Shown here piece after piece: positions 9,141-18,171 of a stretch of DNA of 64,000 nucleotides; position 1 is the stretch's first letter, and every line of letters begins with the position of its first letter. Source of the DNA: Natrinema pellirubrum DSM 15624 (GTDB taxonomy: Archaea; Halobacteriota; Halobacteria; Halobacteriales; Natrialbaceae). The stretch spans positions 2,604,001-2,668,000 of the forward strand of contig NC_019962.1 in the NCBI RefSeq assembly GCF_000230735.2, read 5' to 3'. A program made the translations under genes and the position numbers. The notes beneath the pieces were generated by a model that saw only the letters and a list, made by a program, of their open reading frames with translations, was not told the origin of the DNA and ran no database searches.

Positions 9141-10718
9141 TTACGCCGCGTCGTCCTCGAGTTTGTACTTCTGGATCTTCCCCGAGGTCGTGCGGGGCAG
9201 TTCCTCGATGAACTCGACCTCGCGGGGGTGTTTGTACTCGGCGACCTCGGCGAGACAGAACTCCTGTAACTCGTCGGCGGTCACGTCGCTGCCGGGGTCG
9301 ACGCCCTCGGTGGGGACGATGAAGGCCTTCGGCACCTCGTTGCGTCGCTCGTCCGGAATCCCGACGACGGCGGCGTCCGCGACGGCCTCGTGCTCGAGCA
9401 ACAGGTTCTCGAGTTCGCTGGGGTAGACGTTGTAGCCGGCGGTGTTGATCATGTGTTTCTTCCGATCGACGATCTCGTAGTAGTTGTTCCCGTCGCGGCG
9501 GGCGATGTCGCCGGTCCGGAAGTAGCCGTTCTCGGTAAAGGCCGCCTCGGTCGCCCGGGGCATGTTGAGATACCCTTTCATGACCTGGGGCCCGCGGACG
9601 ACGAGTTCGCCCTCCTCGCCGGGAGCGACCTCGTCGCCCGATCCGTCGACGATCTTGCAGTCGGTCATCCGGAGGGGCTGGCCGATTGTCCCGTGTTTCA
9701 GGCCGAATGTCGAGCCGCTCTGGGTGTGGGTTGCGCCGTGGGTCTCCGTGAGGCCGTACCCTTCCGAGATGTCGACGCCGGCGACCTCCTCGAACCGTTC
9801 CTGGACCGACGGCGAGAGCTTCGCGCCGCCCTCCGAAGCCGACTCGAGACTCGAGAGATCGTACTCGCCGAAGTCCTCGGACGCGACCATGTCGGCGTAC
9901 ATCGTCGTCACGCCGACGTAGTGGGTGATCCCCTCGTCCTCGATGAGCTGCATACACTCCTGGGCGTCCCACTCGAGGGCGCTGCGGAAGTAGAGCCGGC
10001 CGCCGCCGACCAGCGGCTGGAGGGCGGTGTGGGTGAAGCCGGTGATGTGGTAGAGCGGGAGCCAGGTCAGACTGCGGACGTTCTCGGGTTCGACGTCGAC
10101 GTTCGAGGCGGTCAGGGGCCACATGAGCTGGGCCCGCGTGTTCTCGTGGGTGAGCTGGACGCCCTTCGGGTCGCCGGTCGTCCCAGAGGTGTAGGGCAGC
10201 AGGGCGACGTCGTCGTCCGCGCGCTCGACCATGGTCGGCTCGCCGCGTAACTCCTCGAAGGCGTGGTCCTCGGGGTCGCGGGGCCAGTCCTCGCTTCGAA
10301 TCGTGATGATCTCCGGGTCCATCCCGGCGTCGTCGAGCGCCTCGTCGACGACCTCCCGCAGCGCCGGGTGGGTGACGATCGCGCCCGCGTCCGTGTCCTC
10401 GAGCTGGTAGGCTACTTCGCGACGCTTGTACTGGGGGTTGACCGGCGAGATCTCGACGCCGGCCTTGAACGCGCCGATCGAGGCGATCAGATACTGCGGA
10501 CAGTTCGGCAGGAAAAGCAGCGCACGATCCCCGGGCTCGAGGCCGAGATCGTGAAAGCCGCCGGCGAGTTCGGCGGTCCAGTCGCGGACCTCCGCGTGGG
10601 TCCAGCGCCGGCCGTGGTGTTCCATCGCCTGTGCGTCCCCGTGGTGGGCCGCCGTCTGGTCGAACAGCTTCGCGACGTTGCCCTCGAGGGCGGATTCGTC
10701 GACCGCTTCCAGGTCCAT
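9141..10718 (-). CDS. AMP-binding acyl-CoA ligase (long-chain fatty acid type)
   Basis: A 525-residue ANL-superfamily enzyme that adenylates a carboxylic acid and forms a CoA thioester. Motifs in order are the P-loop YTSGTTGDPKG (residues 176-186), GYGLTE near the middle, YFRTGD, the hinge DRKKHMI and the C-terminal catalytic lysine motif TSGKIQK. The domain order and length match medium/long-chain fatty acyl-CoA synthetases. A stretch of AT-rich sequence upstream of the ATG (10719-10765) could hold its promoter. It is a monocistronic gene on the minus strand. The exact chain length used is not predictable; an aromatic acid substrate is the main alternative. Confidence 0.88.
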   Translation of the reverse strand: MDLEAVDESALEGNVAKLFDQTAAHHGDAQAMEHHGRRWTHAEVRDWTAELAGGFHDLGLEPGDRALLFLPNCPQYLIASIGAFKAGVEISPVNPQYKRREVAYQLEDTDAGAIVTHPALREVVDEALDDAGMDPEIITIRSEDWPRDPEDHAFEELRGEPTMVERADDDVALLPYTSGTTGDPKGVQLTHENTRAQLMWPLTASNVDVEPENVRSLTWLPLYHITGFTHTALQPLVGGGRLYFRSALEWDAQECMQLIEDEGITHYVGVTTMYADMVASEDFGEYDLSSLESASEGGAKLSPSVQERFEEVAGVDISEGYGLTETHGATHTQSGSTFGLKHGTIGQPLRMTDCKIVDGSGDEVAPGEEGELVVRGPQVMKGYLNMPRATEAAFTENGYFRTGDIARRDGNNYYEIVDRKKHMINTAGYNVYPSELENLLLEHEAVADAAVVGIPDERRNEVPKAFIVPTEGVDPGSDVTADELQEFCLAEVAEYKHPREVEFIEELPRTTSGKIQKYKLEDDAA

Positions 10719-10847
10719 GAATCGTGATACCGAATCCCATGTTTAAAATTGTATCTCTCTTACAGTCGTGACTCGAGCGCAAGCCGGACCCCGTCCGGGC
10801 CGCCAAAAGCGCTAGATTTAGGAGCAGTAGTGTTGGACTCTCAATAA

Positions 10848-11501
10848 ATGGCCCTCGAGGAAGTCGCCCGTCTCGCCGACCGGATCGACTCCGGGGAGAT
10901 CGTCGCTACCGTCGTTGCCGCAGGAGCGGTCGTCGTTCTTGACGTCAATGCGAGCGTTCTCGGAGCGATCCTCGGAAGCGTGATCGGCGCGCCGCTGCTC
11001 GAGGCCGCGTTCGACAGGTACGACATCGACCCGGCGTTCGCCTGGATCGGTTTCGGTCTGGTCGCCGTCACCGCAGGTATCGTACAGTTACGAAAGGGGC
11101 ACCACTGGCTCGCTGGCGCGTTGCTGGCGGCCGGCTGTTGGCTCTGTCTCGACGGCCTGTCCGCGCGGCGGACCGACGGCGGTTCCGGGACCGACGAGGA
11201 CGAACTGACCGACGAGGAGTTCCACCTCGTCGCGCTCCACAGCCGCTGGCTGCTCGAGGAACTGCGCGAGGCCGACCGGCCGCTCACGAGGGCGGAGATC
11301 TGTGATCGGACCGGACTCATGGAACCCGATTTCGACCGGGTACTCGAGACCCACGACGGCTCGAGCCCGATCGAACGGGTCGGCAACGGCTACGTCCTGA
11401 ACGAGGACGAGACCGGCATCCTCGCGGCCGTCCGGACGACGCTGGGGCTGGTATGGGAGCGGCTCGTCCGACCGGTTCGGTTGCTCAACTCGAGCGGTTG
11501 A
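10848..11501 (+). CDS. Hypothetical membrane protein with C-terminal winged-helix-like domain
   Basis: I do not recognise the family. The 217-residue protein has three hydrophobic segments (about residues 18-35, 60-78 and 88-103), then an acidic linker. The cytoplasmic region looks like a winged helix (FHLVALHSRWLLEELREA, followed by a helix-turn-helix around AEICDRTGLMEPDFDRVLE). The layout suggests a membrane-tethered DNA-binding or regulatory protein, but no partner is linked. It is flanked by convergent trm56 and a divergent ligase gene, and appears monocistronic. Confidence 0.7.
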   Translation: MALEEVARLADRIDSGEIVATVVAAGAVVVLDVNASVLGAILGSVIGAPLLEAAFDRYDIDPAFAWIGFGLVAVTAGIVQLRKGHHWLAGALLAAGCWLCLDGLSARRTDGGSGTDEDELTDEEFHLVALHSRWLLEELREADRPLTRAEICDRTGLMEPDFDRVLETHDGSSPIERVGNGYVLNEDETGILAAVRTTLGLVWERLVRPVRLLNSSG

Positions 11502-11552
11502 GGCGGCAGCCAGGCGGTATCACTGCCTCCGGGGCGTCGGGGCGCGGCTCGC

Positions 11553-12110
11553 TTACTCTTCGGCGTCCGAATCCGCCGATTCGACGCGCTTGCCCGTTTC
11601 CTTGGGAATCACGCGCCGGTCAGCGTCGTCCCACTCCCGCTCGAGTTCCCGACCCTCGAACAGCCGGTCGAGAAAGACCGCCAGCCCGGCCACTTCGGAG
11701 TGGGGCTGGTTGGTGACGCCGACGTTCCAGTCGGCTTCCTCGTAGACGTCGAAGGGAACCTTCTCGGAGCCGACGACCAGCAACAGCGGCTCGCCCGCGT
11801 CGGCGTGGGCCGTCCTGATCTCGGCTTCGACGTCCTGGACGCGCTCGCCGTACATCGTGAGGTGGACGACCCGGCCCTCCCAGTTGCGGATGATCCCCTG
11901 TGGTCCCGCGGTGAGTTCGGCCTCGAAGGGGCCGCCAAAGCGGTCGGTGATGTCGGCGACCGTCTCGAGCGACTGGCCGGCGTTGTCGGGAAAGATCACG
12001 CGGTCGGCCCCCAGCGCCCGTGCGGTCAGACCGACGTGGGTGGTCATCCGGTCGTCCCGTCCCGGGCGGTGGCCGAGCCGGAGGACGGCGACCTCGCTGT
12101 CGTCGTGCAT
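11553..12110 (-). CDS. tRNA (cytidine(56)-2'-O)-methyltransferase Trm56
   Basis: A SPOUT-class methyltransferase that 2'-O-methylates C56 in the T-loop of archaeal tRNAs using S-adenosylmethionine. The 185-residue sequence has the family pattern: VLRLGHRPGRDDRMTTHVGL near the N-terminus, then LLLVVGSEKVP (the trefoil-knot SAM site) and WNVGVTNQPHSEVAGLAVFLDRL. The charged tail is typical of haloarchaea. The ATG at 12110 is preferred over an upstream GTG at 12122. It stands alone on the minus strand with a hairpin-rich region on its upstream side. Confidence 0.92.
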   Translation of the reverse strand: MHDDSEVAVLRLGHRPGRDDRMTTHVGLTARALGADRVIFPDNAGQSLETVADITDRFGGPFEAELTAGPQGIIRNWEGRVVHLTMYGERVQDVEAEIRTAHADAGEPLLLVVGSEKVPFDVYEEADWNVGVTNQPHSEVAGLAVFLDRLFEGRELEREWDDADRRVIPKETGKRVESADSDAEE

Positions 12111-12156
12111 GGCCGTTCCCACGCTCGGGCGGGGTTAGGGGGTTTCGTTTTCCCAC

Positions 12157-12217
12157 CAAACTTTTTGCGCGGAGTCCTCGCTCGCTCCGCTCGCTCGAAC
12201 CCCGCGCAAAAACTTTG
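12157..12217. repeat. Imperfect 16-bp inverted repeat upstream of trm56
   Basis: Arms 12157-12172 and 12202-12217 are complementary at 15 of 16 positions, around a 29-nt spacer rich in the word cgctcg. Each arm combines a T/A run with gcgcgg or its complement. It lies between the divergent trm56 and cupin starts. It resembles the dispersed palindromic intergenic elements of haloarchaea rather than a promoter. Confidence 0.6.
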
Positions 12218-12228
12218 ATGAAAAAAGG

Positions 12229-12253
12229 CCGAGCGCGCCGACAGCGCGCTCGG
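12229..12253. repeat. Perfect 10-bp hairpin
   Basis: ccgagcgcgc and its exact reverse complement flank a 5-nt loop (cgaca). It follows the preceding inverted repeat by 11 nt, and together they form a compact palindromic cluster in the 280-nt trm56-cupin gap. Confidence 0.6.
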
Positions 12254-12360
12254 TGAACCGCTCACTTCGTTCGCGGATGCTGGACTGCGTCTGACTATCG
12301 CCTCGTCCACCTCTCGAGCCCGGATCAGTACTCGCCCGAGACGGTTCGGGCCCCGGGAAA

Positions 12361-12367
12361 TATTATA
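12361..12367 (+). promoter_or_regulatory. TATA box of the cupin gene
   Basis: tattata lies about 30 nt upstream of the ATG at 12394, in an AT-rich patch that stands out from its GC-rich surroundings. This indicates a leaderless transcript. Confidence 0.6.
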
Positions 12368-12393
12368 CCGTTGATGAGCGTCGGTACCTGGAT

Positions 12394-12882
12394 ATGGAGA
12401 AGGTCAACGAGAGCGATGTCGACTGGAAGGAGTACGACCGCGAGGAAGCCACCTTCCGCCGAAAAGAACTCTCGAATGCCGTCGACGCCGACGACCTCGG
12501 CTGTAGTCTCTACGAACTCCCGCCCGGGGAGCGGTCGTGGCCCTACCACTATCACACGGCCAACGAGGAGGCGATCTACGTGCTGGCGGGCGACGGCCGA
12601 CTCAAGACCGAAGACGGCCTCGAGTCCCTCGAAGCCGGCGACTACGCGACCTTCCCGGCCGACGAGTCCGGCGGCCATCGGGTCGTCAACGACGGGTCGG
12701 AACCGCTGCGGTATCTGGCGATGTCGACGATGAACGAGCCCGACGTCACGGTCTACCCCGAGATGGAGAAGGTCGGCGTCTTCGTCGGCTCGCCGCCGGG
12801 CGGCCGCGACGAGCGGTCGCTCGAGGGGTACTACCGGCTCGCGGACGAGGTCGAGTACTGGGGGGCGGACGAGCGCCGATAG
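12394..12882 (+). CDS. Cupin-domain protein
   Basis: A 162-residue single-domain cupin. The first cupin motif gives a metal site (YHYHTANEEAIYVLAGDG, His-His-Glu), and the second motif follows (DYATFPADESGGHRVVND, third His). The rest is beta-barrel sequence and an acidic, Tyr-rich C-terminal tail (RSLEGYYRLADEVEYW). Cupins of this form include sugar isomerases, small dioxygenases and binding proteins; nothing nearby identifies the ligand. It may be co-transcribed with the small membrane protein 65 nt downstream. Confidence 0.85.
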   Translation: MEKVNESDVDWKEYDREEATFRRKELSNAVDADDLGCSLYELPPGERSWPYHYHTANEEAIYVLAGDGRLKTEDGLESLEAGDYATFPADESGGHRVVNDGSEPLRYLAMSTMNEPDVTVYPEMEKVGVFVGSPPGGRDERSLEGYYRLADEVEYWGADERR

Positions 12883-12947
12883 GCTTTTTCCGTGACCCTG
12901 CGAAAGTCCCACACGATGAACGGATCCGACCGTCGGGTGAGCGGCCG

Positions 12948-13166
12948 ATGACAGGGGCCGGCGAGTGGCTGCGGACCGCCCGCGAGGAGCGGTGGGGAAT
13001 CCTGACCGACCTCGCGTTCGCGGTCGTCTGGGTGACGCTGGTCGAGGTCGTCGCTTACTTCCTCGAGCCGCCGACCTGGGTGTACTACATGCTCATGCTC
13101 GCGGGAATCGTCGCCTACTTCGGGTTCATGTGGAACGCCGAACTGGCGGTCCGGCAAAACCAGTAG
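12948..13166 (+). CDS. Small two-helix membrane protein
   Basis: A 72-residue protein with two predicted transmembrane helices (about residues 19-38 and 43-61) separated by a PPTWVYY turn. Its N-terminus is charged and amphipathic (WLRTAREERW). The family is unknown to me. It follows the cupin gene by 65 nt on the same strand. The ATG at 12948 is chosen because in-frame starts further up would run through the cupin gene. Confidence 0.6.
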   Translation: MTGAGEWLRTAREERWGILTDLAFAVVWVTLVEVVAYFLEPPTWVYYMLMLAGIVAYFGFMWNAELAVRQNQ

Positions 13167-13270
13167 TCCCGCGAGCGGTCCCGGCACAGTCGCCCCTTCT
13201 TCTCGAGTCTCGACTCGCGGTCCTGTCGCCGCTGATCGATGGGGCGTGAAAAAACGAGCCTCGAGTCGCG

Positions 13271-13729
13271 TTATTCCTCGTCGGCGTCGATGACGAGTAC
13301 CGGCGCGCGGGTCGACCGGAGCGTCCGCTCGGTCACGCTGCCGAGCAGCGCCCGGCGGACGCCGGTGCGTCCGTGCGAGCCCATGACGACGAGGTCGATG
13401 TCGTTGTCGGCGACGTAGTTGCCGATCATGTCGTGAGGTCGGCCCGCCGAGACGTGTTCGACGGTGTCGATCCCTCGTTCGCGGGCGCGGTCGGCCACGT
13501 AGCCCGTGGCGCTTTCGGCGCGTTCCCGTACCTCGTCCATCTCGCCGTAGTGGCCCTGCTCGATGCGGTCGAGCTGTTCGCCACCGAGGCTAAGACTCAT
13601 CGCGTTGGTATCGACCACGTACAGGGCGTGTACAGTGGCCCCGTACTGTTCGGCGAGGTCGAGCGCGTGCTCGACCGCCAACTCGGCCGTATCGCTACCG
13701 TCGGTCGGAACGAGTATTCGATCGTACAT
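13271..13729 (-). CDS. Universal stress protein (UspA fold)
   Basis: A 152-residue UspA-type protein with the ATP-binding pattern: MYDRILVPTDGSD at the N-terminus and VVMGSHGRTGVRRALLGSVTE (G-2x-G-9x-G-S/T) near the C-terminus. Such proteins bind ATP and modulate stress responses or partner transporters. It is the last gene of the DUF4212-symporter-usp set, starting 4 nt after the symporter stop. An alternative ATG at 13741 would overlap that gene by 8 nt. Co-expression with an acetate-type symporter suggests it tunes uptake. Confidence 0.93.
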   Translation of the reverse strand: MYDRILVPTDGSDTAELAVEHALDLAEQYGATVHALYVVDTNAMSLSLGGEQLDRIEQGHYGEMDEVRERAESATGYVADRARERGIDTVEHVSAGRPHDMIGNYVADNDIDLVVMGSHGRTGVRRALLGSVTERTLRSTRAPVLVIDADEE

Positions 13730-13733
13730 GGAT

Positions 13734-15425
13734 TCAGTCATCCGCGGGGGTCTCGCCCCCGTCGGTCACGACGTCTTCGGCGGTCTGTTGCTGGCCCATC
13801 GGTTCGGGGCTGTGACACTGCCGGACGACCCGCTTGGTCTCGATGTCCGGCTCCTCGGTCATCAGCGAGACGGCGATAGTGACGATGAACACGACCGGCA
13901 GGGTGATCAGCGCCGAGCCGATCGCCGGCATCCACTGTGCCAGCCCCGCCGACAGCGGGGCCTCGAGCGAGGAGACGTAGGTCGGGACGATCTCGTTGAT
14001 CATCGGGATGGACCAGCCGACCAGCCCGGTGGTCATCCCCGCGAGTGCGCCGGGGCGGTTGGCGTTCTCCCACCACATGCCGAGGAAGAACATCGGGAAC
14101 AGCACGGAGCCGGCCAGCGCGAACGCGTAGCCGACGAGCGCGGCGATCGACGACGCGGGGTCGAGTGCGGCCAGCGTCGTCAGCACGCCGAGCGCGACGA
14201 TCGAGAGGCGGCCGACCAGGATCTGCTGGCGCTGGGTCGCGTCCTCGTTGATGATGTTCGTGTAGATGTCGTGACTGATCGCTGACGAGCCGGCGATGAA
14301 GAGGCCGGCGACCGTCGCGATTGCGGCGGCGATCCCGCCGGCGGCGACGATGCCGACGAACCACTGTGGCAGGGCCGACAGCTGGGCCGCCAGCACGACG
14401 ATGACCTCGCTGGCCGCACCGGTCATGCCGGGGTCACCGTAGGTCGCGCCGACGTTTTGCGTGTACAGGTCCGTCCCGAACGCCGCGAACGCGGGGGCGC
14501 TCCAGTACAGGATGCAGATGAAGAACAGCCCCCAGACGGTCGACCAGCGGGCCGTACGTTCGCTCTCGACCGTGTAGAACCGCACCAGCACGTGGGGCAG
14601 TCCGCAGGTCCCGACGATCAGCGAGAACGTCGTTGCGACCCACAGGTAGTAACTCGAGGTCGCGAACGGTTCGCTGAACTCGCTGCCGAGGTCGTCGATC
14701 AGCATGCCGTACTCGAGTTGGGGCAGCACGGTCGAGTAGCCGTTCGTGTAGCCGACGACGAACAGGCCGACCACGAACGCCAGGATGAGGATGACGTACT
14801 GGACCGCCTGATTCTTGGTCGCGCCCATCATGCCCGACAGCGTCAGGTAGCCGACGGTGATGACCATCATGGCGACGACCATCACCTGGTAGCCGTCCAG
14901 ACCGGGGATGAGGCCGCCGTAGTCACCGAAGATGTACAGGCCGACCAGGGCCATCCCCTTTGCCTGCCCGATGGCGTAGACGAACCCGATGAGGAACGTC
15001 GTCACGGCCGCGATGGCGCGTGCGCTGTCGGAGTTGAAGCGATCGCCGACGAAGTCCGGCGCGGTGTACTTCCCGAACCGGCGCAGCTGTGCGGCCATGA
15101 AGATCAGCAGGATGAAATAGCCCGTCGTCCAGCCGACGACGTACACCAGCCCGTAGAAGCCGGCCAGTGCGATCGAGGCCGCCATCCCGAGATAGGACGC
15201 CGCCGACATCCAGTTCGCGCCGATCGCCATTCCGTTCTCGACGTTCCCGATCGACCGGCCGGCGACCCACATGTCCTCGGTATCGGCCACGCGGAAGACG
15301 AAGCCGATCGCGAGGAACAGCCCCAGCATTCCGATCACCAGAATCGCCGGGATGATCTTGAACGAGATGTCAAGCGCCTCCGGCAGGAGGCTCTCCTGTA
15401 GCGGAACGGTCGCAGCGCTCGTCAT
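13734..15425 (-). CDS. Sodium:solute symporter (acetate permease-like, large subunit)
   Basis: A 563-residue SSS-family transporter with about 13 transmembrane helices. The signature lies early in the protein (DMWVAGRSIGNVENGMAIGANWMSAASYLG, within helices 2-3) and the core helices follow (for example GLPHVLVRFYTV). The C-terminal tail is soluble and acidic. It matches the VC_2705/ActP-like subclass, which works with a small DUF4212 subunit encoded just upstream; the two genes overlap by 4 nt (ATGA). With acs immediately upstream, sodium-coupled uptake of acetate or a similar short monocarboxylate is the likely role. Confidence 0.92.
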   Translation of the reverse strand: MTSAATVPLQESLLPEALDISFKIIPAILVIGMLGLFLAIGFVFRVADTEDMWVAGRSIGNVENGMAIGANWMSAASYLGMAASIALAGFYGLVYVVGWTTGYFILLIFMAAQLRRFGKYTAPDFVGDRFNSDSARAIAAVTTFLIGFVYAIGQAKGMALVGLYIFGDYGGLIPGLDGYQVMVVAMMVITVGYLTLSGMMGATKNQAVQYVILILAFVVGLFVVGYTNGYSTVLPQLEYGMLIDDLGSEFSEPFATSSYYLWVATTFSLIVGTCGLPHVLVRFYTVESERTARWSTVWGLFFICILYWSAPAFAAFGTDLYTQNVGATYGDPGMTGAASEVIVVLAAQLSALPQWFVGIVAAGGIAAAIATVAGLFIAGSSAISHDIYTNIINEDATQRQQILVGRLSIVALGVLTTLAALDPASSIAALVGYAFALAGSVLFPMFFLGMWWENANRPGALAGMTTGLVGWSIPMINEIVPTYVSSLEAPLSAGLAQWMPAIGSALITLPVVFIVTIAVSLMTEEPDIETKRVVRQCHSPEPMGQQQTAEDVVTDGGETPADD

Positions 15426-15868
15426 TCGTCGATCCCCCCGTCGGCGGCCGTCGCATCACCGCTCTCGTGGCCGGCGCTCTCGACGGACGCGTGGTCGATG
15501 CCGTACTTCTCGTCTAGCGCGTCACGCTTGCGCGAGTACCAGAACGACAGGAGCAAGGCGCTGGTCGGCGCGCCAAAGGCGACCAGGAAGTAGTGCAGCG
15601 GGAAGCCGAGTACCGGCATCTGGGTCGTCATCGTATCGGTCGCCAGGTACGTTGCCGTTACCGGGCCCCACACCGCGAGAACCCAGATGACAAAGCCCGT
15701 CCAGACGATGCGTAGGTGGTCACGCATGAACTGGGTACTCGGGTTCAGCAGGTTCACCTCCGCGTTGAGGTAGTCGGTGTTTCGGTGGGCTTGGCCGGCC
15801 TGTCCGGCCACGCCACCGTCCGTTGCGGCTTGTCTATCGGTCGAGTCCTGAGTGTTATTATCTGGCAT
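15422..15868 (-). CDS. DUF4212 small subunit of sodium/substrate symporter
   Basis: A 148-residue protein with a hydrophilic N-terminus and two transmembrane helices (about residues 53-75 and 87-110). The DUF4212 pattern is clear: NLLNPSTQFMRDHLRIVWTG and FPLHYFLVAFGAP followed by FWYSRKRDALDEKYG. It is the small partner of the downstream symporter, whose ATG overlaps its stop by 4 nt. It begins 55 nt after the acs stop on the same strand, separated by a putative terminator. Confidence 0.92.
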   Translation of the reverse strand: MPDNNTQDSTDRQAATDGGVAGQAGQAHRNTDYLNAEVNLLNPSTQFMRDHLRIVWTGFVIWVLAVWGPVTATYLATDTMTTQMPVLGFPLHYFLVAFGAPTSALLLSFWYSRKRDALDEKYGIDHASVESAGHESGDATAADGGIDE

Positions 15869-15892
15869 ATGTGTGCGAGTCGTGTGTCAGTC

Positions 15893-15911
15893 GTTTTTTG
15901 TTCGAAAAAAC
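15893..15911 (-). terminator. Putative terminator of acs
   Basis: A hairpin with 7-bp arms (gtttttt / aaaaaac) and a 5-nt loop lies 13 nt after the acs stop and places runs of six T on the transcript, as in archaeal U-rich termination. It could equally be a symmetrical AT-rich element upstream of the DUF4212 gene. Confidence 0.5.
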
Positions 15912-15923
15912 CGTCTCAGTGGG

Positions 15924-17903
<1,980 letters not shown>

Positions 17904-17968
17904 GGTACAGACACTCAATCACGTACCTCCATAGTAAAGAGCCCCTCTAGTTGTGCAAAATCGACCCC

Positions 17969-18048
17969 ATTCACCCCGGCTGCCCTAGCATATATTGACT
18001 ATATTAGGACGTGATAGGCCGCCGCGACGGGCTCACGACGGGGTGAAT
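17969..18048. promoter_or_regulatory. 10-bp inverted repeat framing an AT-rich box upstream of acs
   Basis: attcaccccg (17969-17978) is repeated as its exact reverse complement at 18039-18048. Between them a tandem tatatt (17991-17996 and 18000-18005) stands in GC-rich sequence. The element lies 66-145 nt upstream of the acs start, between acs and the Bat-like regulator gene. It is a candidate regulator-binding site; function is inferred only from symmetry and position. Confidence 0.4.
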
Positions 18049-18171
18049 CGGCGGCGCGACGAATCGACCGCACCGTCGGAGCCGCACCGTCGGCACCGAC
18101 GGTCGTCGGCTCGAGGCGAGCCTCTAGGTATGTAGCCTTCTGCGTGTCGCCCCGTGACGGAGGCTTCGTGC

